Origin: Seohaeicola saemankumensis
GTDB lineage: Bacteria; Pseudomonadota; Alphaproteobacteria; Rhodobacterales; Rhodobacteraceae
NCBI RefSeq assembly: GCF_021021435.1
Contig: NZ_JAINWI010000009.1
Coordinates: 186,001-250,000, forward strand
Direction of reading: 5' to 3'
Length of the DNA stretch: 64,000 bases
Both the position numbers and the translations under genes were made by a program. Positions 7,943-16,787 of this stretch are shown in pieces. Position 1 is the stretch's first letter. Every line of letters begins with the position of its first letter. The notes beneath the pieces were generated by a model. The model worked only from the letters and a program-made list of their open reading frames with translations. It was not told the origin of the DNA and made no database searches.

Positions 7943-9220
7943 TCACGCAGACCGCGAGACCAGCAACTTGTCGATACGCCGCCCGTCAAGGTCAATAACT
8001 TCAACGGTCCAGCCCTGCAAATCCGTTCGCTCTGCCACCGCCGGCAGATGCCCGAGCTTGTCGAGGATCAGGCCAGCGACCGTCTGATAATCGCGATCAG
8101 GGTCTAACCCGATCGACAGAAGGTCCGCGAATTCGTCTACCGGCATCCAGCCTGCAACCAGATAGGAACCATCTTCCCGCATCACCACCTTTGGCTCATC
8201 CGTCACGTCATCGGGAAACTCACCGGTGATGGCCTCAAGCACATCCATCGGTGTGATGATCCCCTCGAAATGTCCGTATTCATCAAAGACCAGAACCATG
8301 TGAATTGGTGTCGTGCGCAGACAGTCGATAACCTCCAGTGCGCTTGTTCCGTCCCGCACCACAGGGGCTTCTCGCAAAAGCATACGCAGATCGAATGCGG
8401 CATCCGTCAGAGCGGCCGAAAGGATCTCGCGTGTGTTCAGCACGCCGATGATGTTGTCACCATCGCCCTCCCACACGGGCAGTTTGGAACGGCTCAGACT
8501 TTGCACGCGCCCCAATATATCTGCCCTGTCGATATCGACATTCAGCGTTTCAATGTCACGGCGGGGCGTCATCAACCCGCGCGCGTTCCGGTCTGCAATA
8601 CGCATCACGCCTGCGATCATCTGACTTTCGGCAGGCTTCATTGCCCCCGAACTTTCTGCTTCAGCGATGATCAGACGGACCTCTTCGTCGCTCACCCCGC
8701 GCGACGGCCCTCCAGACTGGCCCAGAAGGGCGAGCACCAGCTTTCCCGAATGGTCAAGCACCCAGATCAGCGGGGCCGCGACCCGCGCGATAATACGCAT
8801 CATTGGAGCGACACGCGACGCGACTTGCTCGGGTGCGCGCAACGCGATCTGCTTGGGCACAAGCTCACCCACGATCAATGACAGATAGGTAATCGCCACA
8901 ACCACCGACCCTACGCCAAGGGGTTGTGCGATAGTGGGTGCAATCCCTGTATCCACCAGGCGTGCCGCAAGACGCGCGCCCAGTGTTGCGCCAGAAAAAG
9001 CGCCGGCCAGAACTCCGACTAATGTGATACCGATCTGCACGCTGGACAGAAACCTGCCCGGGTCTTCTGCTAGACGTATCGCGGTTGCAGCGCCTTTGCT
9101 GCCCTTGTCGGCCAGCATTTTCAGGCGTGCGGGGCGGGCCGATACAATAGCAAGTTCAGACATTGCCAAAAGCCCGTTGATCAACGTCAAAGAAATGACG
9201 ATTGCGATTTCGAGGTACAT
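7943..9220 (-). CDS. CNNM/CBS-domain hemolysin-family membrane protein (CorB/CorC type)
   Basis: A 425-residue protein with a CNNM (DUF21) membrane domain over roughly residues 1-190, starting YLEIAIVISLTLINGLLAMS. A CBS pair follows at about 205-325, and then a C-terminal CorC_HlyC domain containing the AGWMPVDEFADLL and VAGLILDKLGHLP segments. Such proteins are linked to magnesium or cobalt export and to divalent-ion balance rather than to haemolysis. The start at 9220 is fixed by GGAGAAA just upstream; the frame is open further upstream, but that stretch is leader. Two hairpins sit directly before the ribosome binding site. The gene stands alone, opposite in strand to its left neighbour. 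Confidence 0.92.
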   Translation of the reverse strand: MYLEIAIVISLTLINGLLAMSELAIVSARPARLKMLADKGSKGAATAIRLAEDPGRFLSSVQIGITLVGVLAGAFSGATLGARLAARLVDTGIAPTIAQPLGVGSVVVAITYLSLIVGELVPKQIALRAPEQVASRVAPMMRIIARVAAPLIWVLDHSGKLVLALLGQSGGPSRGVSDEEVRLIIAEAESSGAMKPAESQMIAGVMRIADRNARGLMTPRRDIETLNVDIDRADILGRVQSLSRSKLPVWEGDGDNIIGVLNTREILSAALTDAAFDLRMLLREAPVVRDGTSALEVIDCLRTTPIHMVLVFDEYGHFEGIITPMDVLEAITGEFPDDVTDEPKVVMREDGSYLVAGWMPVDEFADLLSIGLDPDRDYQTVAGLILDKLGHLPAVAERTDLQGWTVEVIDLDGRRIDKLLVSRSA

Positions 9221-9235
9221 TTTCTCCAACTCTTG

Positions 9236-9266
9236 CCGGACATTCCGGCCACTGATGTTATCAGTG
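9236..9266 (-). promoter_or_regulatory. Tandem hairpins in the 5' leader of the CNNM gene
   Basis: Read on the minus strand, the leader has a perfect stem CACTGAT-AAC-ATCAGTG (9266-9250) followed at once by GCCGGA-ATG-TCCGGC (9250-9236), then 8 bases to the GGAGAAA ribosome binding site. Two adjacent hairpins so close to the start could control translation in response to ions or another signal. I cannot match them to a known riboswitch class. Confidence 0.4.
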
Positions 9267-9411
9267 ATATATATATGGTCCCATGTCGGGCGACCATGGC
9301 TCAAGTCGCCTTGGTTCGATATCTGAAGAAACGGCCAAGCCTGCAAATACACCTCATCTTGACACAAAGCATCGTCACCTGGCGTCGTGATGACGAAAAT
9401 TAGGTCTGTCA

Positions 9412-9434
9412 GATATCAGCAACTGCTTGATATC
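9412..9434. repeat. Inverted repeat GATATCA...TGATATC
   Basis: GATATCA (9412-9418) and TGATATC (9428-9434) are perfect 7-bp arms, with AGCA/TGCT pairing further inside. It lies between the CNNM and Liv genes. It may be an operator for the CNNM promoter; no regulator can be assigned. Confidence 0.35.
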
Positions 9435-9686
9435 CAATACTAACCTCTTCCGAACAGATGCAGCGCACCGCCGCCGTTTTCACAGGTCGCGCGTGTAATC
9501 GCGCCCGCAATCGCGAAGGCCCGACAAGCGGCCGGAAAAAAATATCCAGTCGCTTGCAAGGTGTCTCATGCTGTTTGATCTCATTCCACTGGCTAGGCCT
9601 TACCAAAGCCCGCAATAGCCCGCCCACCAGACCCTCGCCCCGTCCAAACGTGAATGCCTGGGGTGCGGCTTGCACGCGCCCTCCAC

Positions 9687-10388
9687 CTACACGGACAAAT
9701 AAGCGTCCCTGATCTCGGGTTGGGCGTTCAGAGCTTCCAGAGTGCCGTGGAACTTTTGCTCGCCGCTTTCGATGATCACGGCCATATCGGCCACGGCGCG
9801 CGCGAAATGCAGGTTCTGCTCGGACAATAGCACCGTGAGGCCTTCGGATTTCAACTGCAGGATCACGCGGGCCATCTGTTCGACGATCACCGGTGCGATC
9901 CCCTCGCTGGGTTCGTCCAGCAGCACGAAGCTGGGATTGCCCATCAGGGTGCGCGCGATGGTCAGCATCTGCTGCTCGCCGCCCGACATTTCCTTGCCAC
10001 GGTTGTTGCGGCGCTCGGCAAGGTTGGGGAAGAGATCGAACAGCATGTCGCGGGTCCATGTGACCGTCCCCTCGCGCGGGGGTTGGCGCCCAACCTCGAG
10101 ATTCTCGAGCACGGTCAGATCGGTGAAGATGCGCCGTTCTTCTGGCACATAGCCCAGCCCCAGCTTGGCCACTTTATGCGGCGCCTGCCCCAGCAATTCA
10201 TGCCCCAGAAACGTGATCGACCCGCTGCGCGGCACGACCAACTGCATGATGGATTTCATGGTGGTGGATTTGCCCGCGCCATTGCGCCCCAGCAGCGCCA
10301 CAACCTGCCCGCGCTGGACTGAAAAGCTCAGATCGCTCAGGACATGGGCCTTGCCGTAGAAACTGTTGACGGATGCGACCTCAAGCAT
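9687..10388 (-). CDS. livF: Branched-chain-type ABC importer, ATP-binding protein LivF
   Basis: A 233-residue ATPase of the LivF type. Walker A GRNGAGKST, the signature MSGGEQQM and Walker B FVLLDEPSEGIAP are all present. It pairs with LivG to power uptake through the LivHM permease. The start at 10388 (MLEVASVNSFYG) matches the family N-terminus and overlaps the end of livG by 8 bp, so translation is coupled. It is the last gene of the minus-strand transporter operon. The transporter family handles amino acids, amides, urea and aromatic acids, so the substrate must be judged from context, which here points to an N-heterocyclic or aromatic carboxylate. Confidence 0.93.
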   Translation of the reverse strand: MLEVASVNSFYGKAHVLSDLSFSVQRGQVVALLGRNGAGKSTTMKSIMQLVVPRSGSITFLGHELLGQAPHKVAKLGLGYVPEERRIFTDLTVLENLEVGRQPPREGTVTWTRDMLFDLFPNLAERRNNRGKEMSGGEQQMLTIARTLMGNPSFVLLDEPSEGIAPVIVEQMARVILQLKSEGLTVLLSEQNLHFARAVADMAVIIESGEQKFHGTLEALNAQPEIRDAYLSV

Positions 10389-11160
10389 GCTGACCCTCCT
10401 CGGCCGCGTTGAACAGGGTTCCGCCGCCCAGATAGACCTCCTGGACGCGGGGGTCGTTGCGGATGTCCTCGACGCTGCCATTGGCGATCAACTGGCCGCG
10501 GTTCAGCACCATGACGCGGTGGGCATGGGCAAAGACCACGTCCATGTCATGTTCGGTGAACAGCACGCTGACGCCACGCTCGCGCACAATATCGGCGGTC
10601 AGTTTCATCAGCGCGATGCGTTCGCGCGGGGCCATGCCGGCGGTGGGTTCATCCATCAGCAGCAAGGTCGGCTCATGCGCCAGCGCAATCGCCAGTTCCA
10701 GACGTTTCAGATCGCCGTAAGCCAGCACCGCGCAGTGACGGTCGGCCTGATCTGCCATGCCGACCAGATCCAGCAGTTCCAGCGCCTTGTCACGATAGAG
10801 CGTATGGGCATAGGGCAGGATCGAGAACACCCGCCCGTGATGCGAGATTAGCGCCATCTGCACGTTTTCGGCTACAGTCATCGAGGCGTAGGTGCCTGTG
10901 ATCTGGAAGGTCCGCCCCACACCCATTTTCCAGATCTGGCGCGGCCCCAGTCCGGCAAGGTTGACCCCGTTCAGCCAGACCGTTCCCGCGCTAGGGGGCA
11001 ACTGCCCCATCAACATGTTGAAGCAGGTGGACTTGCCTGCACCATTGGGGCCGATCATGGCCAGCAACTCGCCCTTGTGCAGCGCGAAAGACACGTCCGA
11101 GACAGCCTTGATCGCGCCAAAGGATTTCGACAGGCCCCGTGTTTCCAGAACAATCGTCAT
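10381..11160 (-). CDS. livG: Branched-chain-type ABC importer, ATP-binding protein LivG
   Basis: A 259-residue LivG-type ATPase. Walker A GPNGAGKST, a LAYGDLKRLE signature region and Walker B TLLLMDEPTAGMAP are clear, with the H-loop in LFTEHDMD. The longer insert between Walker A and signature is typical of LivG compared with LivF. The ATG overlaps the permease stop by 4 bp and its own stop overlaps livF by 8 bp, so all parts are translated together. Confidence 0.93.
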   Translation of the reverse strand: MTIVLETRGLSKSFGAIKAVSDVSFALHKGELLAMIGPNGAGKSTCFNMLMGQLPPSAGTVWLNGVNLAGLGPRQIWKMGVGRTFQITGTYASMTVAENVQMALISHHGRVFSILPYAHTLYRDKALELLDLVGMADQADRHCAVLAYGDLKRLELAIALAHEPTLLLMDEPTAGMAPRERIALMKLTADIVRERGVSVLFTEHDMDVVFAHAHRVMVLNRGQLIANGSVEDIRNDPRVQEVYLGGGTLFNAAEEGQHA

Positions 11161-13019
11161 TTACCATCCTCCGAACTACGCAGGATACCCCAGCGTTCCG
11201 CCCATTTGCGCGTTGTGCCGACCAGACCGTCAGGTGCCAGAATAACCACCGCGATAATCAGAACACCCAAGGCCAACCGCCAGTATTCGAACCGTGTGAG
11301 CACATCCTTGACGCCTTCCAGCGCGGCACCGCCGACAACACCGCCTGCCAGCGTCTTGACCCCGCCAAGGAAGACTACGATCAGCGCATCGAAACTGCGC
11401 GCGATTTCCAGCTCGTTCGGGAATACGCTGCCTTTGGAGAAGACAAAAAGCCCGCCCGCAAGACCCGCCATCGCGCCTGCCAGTGTAAAGGCGGCCCATT
11501 GCACGCGCTTGGTATGGATGCCCGTCGCCTCGGCCTGTCTTGCGCTGTCGCGTGACGCGCGCAGGGCATAGCCGAAGGGCGAATGCGCGGCATGGCGCAG
11601 AAAAAGAATGCCACCTGCACAGATCACGAGAGTCAGGTAGAAATAGACCGTGGTGCTGGCTGCCCATGCAGCGGGCCAGATATTGACCAAGCCGTCATCG
11701 CCGCGTGTCACGTCGCCCCATTGGAAGGCCAGCGACCACAGAAGCTGCGAGAAGGCCAGCGTCAGCATCGCGAAATAAACGCCCGTTAGCCGCAGGCAGA
11801 CCCAGCCGATAATCACCGCCATCAGGCCCGCACCAAGCGGGGCCAGCAGCAGTGCCAGCTCCATCGGCGTGCCCGCATAGGTCACCAGCAAGGCTGCCAC
11901 ATAGGCGCCGCCGCCGTAGAATGCGGCGTGACCAAAGCTGACCATACCGCCCAGCCCCAGCATGAAATGCAGGCTGGCCGCGAACAGACAGAAGATCAGG
12001 ATATCGGTCGTCAGCACCATTGCAAAGCTCGAGCCATAGAGCGGCATAAATGCCAGCACAGCCAGACCGGTGGCCACGATCATCCTGACCCGCGCGCCTG
12101 CGGGCTTGATCGGGCGTTCAGGCTCGCCCACCTGCCCGTGCTCGCCTGCTACCTCGGGGCGACCGAACAGGCCGTAAGGACGCACCATCAGCACTACGAC
12201 CATAATCACGAAAATCAGCACCAGCGTGCTCTGGGGGATGTACGTCACACCGAACACCCCCAGAACCGAGACCAGCACCGCCGCCAGATAGGCACCGGGC
12301 AGTGAGCCCATGCCACCGATCACGACCACCACAAAGATCGTGGTCAGGATGGTAAAATCCATCAGCAGATCAGCGCCGCCCTTGGGCAGTTGCAGCGCGC
12401 CGCCCAGACCGGCCAGCGCGCAGCCCAGAAAGAACACGCCGGTAAACAGCCATGCCTGATTGACGCCCAGCGCGCCGACCATCTCGCGGTCTTGCGTGGC
12501 GGCGCGCACCAGCACACCGACGCGGGTCTTGGTGATCAGGAACCACAGGGCCAAGGCCACGAAGGGCGTGATCGCCACCAGAGCCAGATCATATTTCGGC
12601 ACCGGCTCGCCCATGATGCGGATAACACCGGTCAGGCCGGGCGCACGCGGACCCATCAGATCCTCGGCCCCGAAGGTCATCAGTGTCAGATCCTGAATGA
12701 CAAGGATCACACCGAAAGTGGCAACAAGCTGGAAAAGTTCGGGCGCGCGGTAGACAGGGCGCAGCACGCAGATTTCCACGATAACGCCGATAATGCCCAC
12801 GATGATGCCGGCCAGCAGGATCGACAGCCAGAAGCCGAACATCCCCGGCAAAAGCTGCATCATTGTATAGCCGACATAGGCCCCAAGCATGTAGAACGAT
12901 CCATGCGCGAAGTTCACGATCCGTGTGACACCGAAAATCAGCGACAGGCCGGATGCGACCATGAAGAGCGCACCCGCATTGGCAAGGCCGGTCAATAGCT
13001 GTGCGAGGAAGAAACCCAT
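11157..13019 (-). CDS. Fused LivH-LivM ABC permease
   Basis: A 620-residue membrane protein in which a LivH-like permease (about residues 1-290, with GVTRIVNFAHGSFYMLGAYV) is joined through a short polar linker (about 290-320, EHGQVGEPERPIKPAG) to a LivM-like permease. The second half contains the GLGGMVSFGHAAFYGGGAY loop and GVYFAMLTLAFSQLL. LivH and LivM are usually separate proteins of about 300 residues each, so this is a genuine fusion of the two subunits and yields the whole membrane channel as one chain. Overlap of 4 bp with livG shows coupling. Fused forms are known in this ABC family, mainly in proteobacterial aromatic-compound importers. Confidence 0.92.
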   Translation of the reverse strand: MGFFLAQLLTGLANAGALFMVASGLSLIFGVTRIVNFAHGSFYMLGAYVGYTMMQLLPGMFGFWLSILLAGIIVGIIGVIVEICVLRPVYRAPELFQLVATFGVILVIQDLTLMTFGAEDLMGPRAPGLTGVIRIMGEPVPKYDLALVAITPFVALALWFLITKTRVGVLVRAATQDREMVGALGVNQAWLFTGVFFLGCALAGLGGALQLPKGGADLLMDFTILTTIFVVVVIGGMGSLPGAYLAAVLVSVLGVFGVTYIPQSTLVLIFVIMVVVLMVRPYGLFGRPEVAGEHGQVGEPERPIKPAGARVRMIVATGLAVLAFMPLYGSSFAMVLTTDILIFCLFAASLHFMLGLGGMVSFGHAAFYGGGAYVAALLVTYAGTPMELALLLAPLGAGLMAVIIGWVCLRLTGVYFAMLTLAFSQLLWSLAFQWGDVTRGDDGLVNIWPAAWAASTTVYFYLTLVICAGGILFLRHAAHSPFGYALRASRDSARQAEATGIHTKRVQWAAFTLAGAMAGLAGGLFVFSKGSVFPNELEIARSFDALIVVFLGGVKTLAGGVVGGAALEGVKDVLTRFEYWRLALGVLIIAVVILAPDGLVGTTRKWAERWGILRSSEDGK

Positions 13020-13118
13020 GATGCAGTCCCGGTCATGAAAGGAAAGGGTCAGGGCGCGTCAATGGAACTGCCGTCAGCACGGCAGCGCAACCATCAATGG
13101 CCCGAAGGTTCAGCACGA

Positions 13119-13145
13119 GGCAGGGACAGCAACGCGGCCCCTGCC
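13119..13145 (-). other. Intercistronic stem-loop after the binding-protein gene
   Basis: GGCAGGG and CCCTGCC form a perfect 7-bp stem 20 bp after the substrate-binding-protein stop (minus strand), without a following U-run. Stems at this place in ABC operons often let the binding protein be made in excess over the permease by protecting its mRNA 3' end. Confidence 0.45.
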
Positions 13146-13164
13146 AAACTGTGATAGCGCGGCC

Positions 13165-14370
13165 TCAGTTGGCCGGGCGCATGGCGCGCACTTCGTCGTC
13201 GCTGGGCAGATAGTCGGCACCGTCCTTATAGGTCCAGTCGACCATCACACCCTTGCCATCCTTGAGCGTGGTCGTGCCCACGAAAGCCCCCATGGTCGCC
13301 TGATGGTCGATCGCGCGGTAGGTGATCGGGCCGACAGGTGTATCCAGTTCCAGCCCCTTGAACGCCGCCTTCAGCGCCTCGGTCTCGGTGCTGCCGGCTT
13401 TTTCCAGCGCGGCCTGAATGGATTGCACGGTCATGTAACCCACCAGCGAACCGATACGGGGATAGTCGTTGTAGCGCGCCTGATACGCCTCGACGAAGGC
13501 GGTATTGGCGTCATCGCTCACGTCATACCAGGGATAGCCCGTCACGATCCAGCCCTCGGGGGCTTCCTCGCCCAGCGGATCAAGGTATTCCGGCTCGCCA
13601 GTCAGCATGCCAAACACCGTGCGCCCGTCAAAAACGCCGCGTGTCGTGCCTTCGCGCACGAATTTCGCAAGGTCCGTGCCAAAGGTCACGTTGAAGATCG
13701 CATCAGGCTTGGACCGCTCCAGAGCCTGCACCTCGGCGCCCGCGTCGATCTTGAACAGGGCGGGCCATTGCTCGGTCACGAATTCCACATCGGGTTTCAG
13801 GTTGGTCAGCACTTTCTTGAAGGCCTCGACCGCTTCCTTGCCATAGGCATAGTTGGGCGCGATGGTCGCATAGCGCACGGCATCGGATTGCGCGGCAGCC
13901 TCGGCCAGCATCGCGGCCTGCATATAGGTCGAGGTCCGCAGGCGGAACGTATAGTCATTGCCGCTGGCCCAGACGATGGAGTCCGCCAGAGGTTCGGACG
14001 CGAGATAGAGGTATTTCTTCTCGGCCGCCAGCGATGAGATCGCCAACCCCACATTACTGAGGATCGTGCCCGTCAGCATCACAGCCCCGTCGCGCGTCAT
14101 CAGTTCCTCGGCGATCTTGATCGCCTCGCCCGGCTCGCCCTGATCGTCGCGGAAGATGAATTCCAGCGGCTTGCCCAGCACACCACCTGCGGCGTTCACC
14201 TCTTCCAGCGCCAGTTCGATCCCCATTTTATAGGGTTCGGCAAAGGCTGCCATCCGCTTGTAATGGTTGATCTCTCCGATCTTGATCGTGTCCTGCGCCA
14301 GTGCGGGCAGACCTGTGACGGCAAGTGCTGCGGCACCCACCAGTCCTTTCAGAAACGTCTTGCGGTGCAT
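13165..14370 (-). CDS. ABC transporter periplasmic substrate-binding protein, LivK-like
   Basis: A 401-residue type I periplasmic binding protein. The N-terminus (MHRKTFLKGLVGAAALAV...ALAQ) is a signal peptide with likely cleavage after ALA near residue 25. The core IKIGEINHYKRM...ALEEVNAAGGVLGKPLEFIFRDDQGEP is the usual start of amino-acid/amide-binding members. It lies between the Rieske oxygenase gene (26 bp upstream) and the LivHM permease, so oxygenase and importer are expressed together. This suggests the importer brings in the oxygenase substrate or a compound of the same pathway. The specificity is not readable from sequence. Confidence 0.92.
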   Translation of the reverse strand: MHRKTFLKGLVGAAALAVTGLPALAQDTIKIGEINHYKRMAAFAEPYKMGIELALEEVNAAGGVLGKPLEFIFRDDQGEPGEAIKIAEELMTRDGAVMLTGTILSNVGLAISSLAAEKKYLYLASEPLADSIVWASGNDYTFRLRTSTYMQAAMLAEAAAQSDAVRYATIAPNYAYGKEAVEAFKKVLTNLKPDVEFVTEQWPALFKIDAGAEVQALERSKPDAIFNVTFGTDLAKFVREGTTRGVFDGRTVFGMLTGEPEYLDPLGEEAPEGWIVTGYPWYDVSDDANTAFVEAYQARYNDYPRIGSLVGYMTVQSIQAALEKAGSTETEALKAAFKGLELDTPVGPITYRAIDHQATMGAFVGTTTLKDGKGVMVDWTYKDGADYLPSDDEVRAMRPAN

Positions 14371-14396
14371 TTGGGTATCCTCTGTGTTGGACGTCC

Positions 14397-15464
14397 TCAG
14401 TCGTGCTGGACGAAAGTTGGTTTTACAGGTTCTCCAAGGTCTGTCGTTGCCTCGGCTTCGATCAGGTCGCGTATCCTTTTACGGTATACGTTCGGCCCTT
14501 TGTCTATGGCAATCCGGATAGGCTTGCGCTTTTGAGGACGCTGTTCCTCGAGATGGATCGCTTCCAAAATCTCCTTGTCTTCGGCAAAGGCTACGCGGAA
14601 CATCGCGTCCATCTGGTCCGATGCCGCGTCATCGCCCACCGCCGCGTTGCGGATATGCATCCAGTGGTCGATGGTATAGTCCTCGGTCACCGGTGTCACG
14701 AAATGCAGCGCAAAAATCCGCACACCCTTCTGGCGGTCTTCCTCGGGCAGATTCAGCGCCGCATCGGAACTGCCGAAGTCAATCACTGCCGTGCTGGGCA
14801 GATGCAGGTGGTAGTAATGCCAGCGGTCCACATTGCCGGAAAATCCGCCGAATTTCTGGAAGAACCCGACGGGCGGCGCATCCCTGATCCAGCGCCACGC
14901 GACGATGGCTTTACCCGATGTGCTGACATGGACCGGCACATTCTCTGACGCAGAACTGCCAAGCGTGGTGGGATGCACGAAACTGACATGGGCAGGATCG
15001 ACAAGGTTCTCGGCCACATTCAGGTAATGGGCTTTAAGATGCAATGCATCGCCGTGATGCACATGCCATGCAGGATCGCTGAATTCGGGCAGGTCGAAGA
15101 TGGTCGCGGGATCGGCGCGCTGCGGATCGCCCATCCAGACCCAGACAATGCCGTGACGCTCCTGCACCGGATAGGCCTCGACATAGGCGCTGGCGGGCAG
15201 GTTCTCCTGCCCCGGCACCCGCACGCAAGCACCGCTGCGGTCGAAGGTCATGCCGTGATAGCCGCACTGGATCGTGTCGCCGATGCGCTTACCCTTGGAC
15301 AGCGGAAGCTGACGGTGCGGGCAACGGTCCTCAAGTGCGACGAGCGTGCCATCGCTGGCCCGAAACATGACAAGCGTCTCATTCACGATGGTCAGGGCGC
15401 GCATCTGGTCACCGAAATCACGCGACCAGCCTGCCACATACCAGGCGTTTTTGATGAAAGACAT
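14397..15464 (-). CDS. Rieske non-haem iron oxygenase, vanillate demethylase-like
   Basis: A 355-residue oxygenase alpha subunit. The Rieske [2Fe-2S] ligands are in CPHRQ and CGYHG, the spacing is normal, and the mononuclear iron site is likely in NLVDPAHVSFVHP. The short size and the MSFIKNAWYVAGWSRD start match the vanillate O-demethylase/monooxygenase type. These enzymes demethylate or hydroxylate aromatic substrates and need a separate reductase; none is adjacent, so a reductase further along (23447 or 29404) may serve. The start at 15464 is set by a strong GGAGGAA site. It heads the operon with the Liv importer and is divergent from the MarR gene, with a palindromic operator between. Confidence 0.9.
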   Translation of the reverse strand: MSFIKNAWYVAGWSRDFGDQMRALTIVNETLVMFRASDGTLVALEDRCPHRQLPLSKGKRIGDTIQCGYHGMTFDRSGACVRVPGQENLPASAYVEAYPVQERHGIVWVWMGDPQRADPATIFDLPEFSDPAWHVHHGDALHLKAHYLNVAENLVDPAHVSFVHPTTLGSSASENVPVHVSTSGKAIVAWRWIRDAPPVGFFQKFGGFSGNVDRWHYYHLHLPSTAVIDFGSSDAALNLPEEDRQKGVRIFALHFVTPVTEDYTIDHWMHIRNAAVGDDAASDQMDAMFRVAFAEDKEILEAIHLEEQRPQKRKPIRIAIDKGPNVYRKRIRDLIEAEATTDLGEPVKPTFVQHD

Positions 15465-15585
15465 CGCTTCTTCCTCCGGTTGCGTTGCCACGATCAGCGG
15501 CAATCCGTTGGCTGCTCAGGCGGCGCGCCGGTCCTGCGACCGATCCGCGCAACCGTGGCCCTTTGTCCCATACGGCCCCAAAAAC

Positions 15586-15603
15586 TTGTTAGCTGTCAAA
15601 CAA
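15586..15603. promoter_or_regulatory. Shared operator, site A (TTGTTAG-CTGT-CAAACAA)
   Basis: An imperfect palindrome with two 7-bp arms and a 4-bp spacer, midway between the Rieske gene and the MarR gene (about 120 bp from either start). A TTGACA -35-like box for the minus-strand promoter (15599-15594) lies inside it, so binding would block that promoter. It matches three other sites at 23389, 24292 and 24373. Confidence 0.7.
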
Positions 15604-15718
15604 TATTTTAAGCTGGAAACAGGAAATGGACCCCGCCCGACTTTCGTGAAACACTAGCGCCCTGATGATAAGCAAATAGGCTGGGCTGTCCCCTACCGCG
15701 CCACAGGAAAGACGACGC

Positions 15719-16147
15719 ATGGATATCGAGAATCGGGATATCACCGCCTACCGGCTGGAAGACCAGATCGGCTTCAAACTGCGGCTGGCCAACCAGAAAC
15801 ATCTGGAAGTCTTCGCGCGGATGATGCCCGATGTGACCCCGACCCAATTCGCCGTTCTGGCCAAGCTGATGCAAGACGAGGTGATCTCCCAGAACCAGTT
15901 GGGACGGCTTGTCGGCATGGATGCAGCCACCACCAAAGGCGTGGTGGACCGTCTGCGCGCCAAGGGGTTCGTGCGGCGCACCAAAAGCACCAGTGACATG
16001 CGGCGGCTGGAAATCTCGCTCACACCCGAGGGGCGCGTCTTTGCGGATCAGGCAGTACAGACCGCGCATCAGATATCGCAGGCCACAGCCCAGAACCTGT
16101 CGCGCCGAGAACTGGAACGCCTGCTGGAACTGCTCGACAAGCTCTAG
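15719..16147 (+). CDS. MarR family transcriptional regulator
   Basis: A 142-residue winged-helix regulator. The DNA-recognition helix lies in the QNQLGRLVGMDAATTKGVVDR region (about 60-80) and the wing in RRTKSTSDMRRLEISLT. MarR proteins bind palindromes as dimers and usually release DNA when a phenolic or aromatic-acid ligand binds. It is transcribed away from the Rieske/Liv operon across a region with operator A, and is the best candidate for the regulator of all four matching operators. The other candidate is the TetR gene at 30478, whose own promoter region lacks the motif. The length is normal. Confidence 0.93.
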   Translation: MDIENRDITAYRLEDQIGFKLRLANQKHLEVFARMMPDVTPTQFAVLAKLMQDEVISQNQLGRLVGMDAATTKGVVDRLRAKGFVRRTKSTSDMRRLEISLTPEGRVFADQAVQTAHQISQATAQNLSRRELERLLELLDKL

Positions 16148-16202
16148 ACTCCTGCCGTTTCATCGTGCCCCGAACACTCAATATCCTGCGGTAGCCACAG
16201 GC

Positions 16203-16787
16203 TTAGCGCAGCCCGTCCTTACCTTCGGCCTCGGCATGCGCCAGCCCGCCAACGCGCGGAAGGGGGCGGCCCGAATCGGTAACAGCGACCGCGACCATGA
16301 TCTCGCCAGCACGCGGCGCATCCGGAAGGCGCACTTCGATCCCGTCGAAATGGCTGCGCACATAGGCCGCGTCCTTGTGGCCCAATGGCACGTCCAGCGG
16401 CTGCCCCGGCCCGCCCATTTTCTTGGACGACGGCACGAGGGCAGCCCCCTTCTCGACCGCTGCACGCAGGGGGGCGCCCAGTTTGGGATGCAGGATCGCG
16501 GCGGCATGTTCCAGCTCTCCGTCCTCGCCCACCATCGCGGCCTTGCCATAGCTTTGCGCCTCGGCGGGGGTGATCCCCAAAGCGGCAACACAGCGTTGCC
16601 CCAGAAGCCCGCCCAGTTCCGCGCCGATCTCGATCAGCTCCGACAGATCCGCGACATAGCGACCAGCAAAGGGATTGGCGATGACGGCCACGGCCACGGC
16701 CTTGCGGGTCGCAGGGGTGATCGTCTGGCCCATCTCGCGATGCGTTTCCTCGACCCAGACAGCGATACGGCGGATATCGGCGCTCAT
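16203..16787 (-). CDS. DUF1185 (AA_synth, PF06684) family protein, copy 2
   Basis: A 194-residue member of PF06684 (amino acid synthesis family, DUF1185). Recognisable features are VIANPFAGRYV (35-45), GKAAMVGEDGELEHAAAILHP and the C-terminal YVRSHFDGIEVRLPDAPRAGE. Solved members of this family have a variant of the Bacillus chorismate mutase fold; no reaction is established. It is the last gene of the operon and overlaps its paralogue by 4 bp. The two copies have equal length and the same motif order, so a hetero-oligomer is likely. The context points to a late step on a small acid formed from the ring compound. Confidence 0.88.
   Translation of the reverse strand: MSADIRRIAVWVEETHREMGQTITPATRKAVAVAVIANPFAGRYVADLSELIEIGAELGGLLGQRCVAALGITPAEAQSYGKAAMVGEDGELEHAAAILHPKLGAPLRAAVEKGAALVPSSKKMGGPGQPLDVPLGHKDAAYVRSHFDGIEVRLPDAPRAGEIMVAVAVTDSGRPLPRVGGLAHAEAEGKDGLR

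Larger units (their letters stand above)
9221..9686. other. 466-bp intergenic region, leader of the CNNM gene
   Basis: No convincing gene is seen on either strand. The right part lies beyond the LivF stop codon. The left part is the 5' leader and promoter zone of the minus-strand CNNM gene, with tandem hairpins (9236-9266) and an inverted repeat (9412-9434), both listed separately. Confidence 0.6.

Noticed and set aside
7943-9220. Haemolysin (toxin)
   Set aside because: The CNNM, CBS and CorC_HlyC domain order is that of ion-transport proteins; the hemolysin name is historical.
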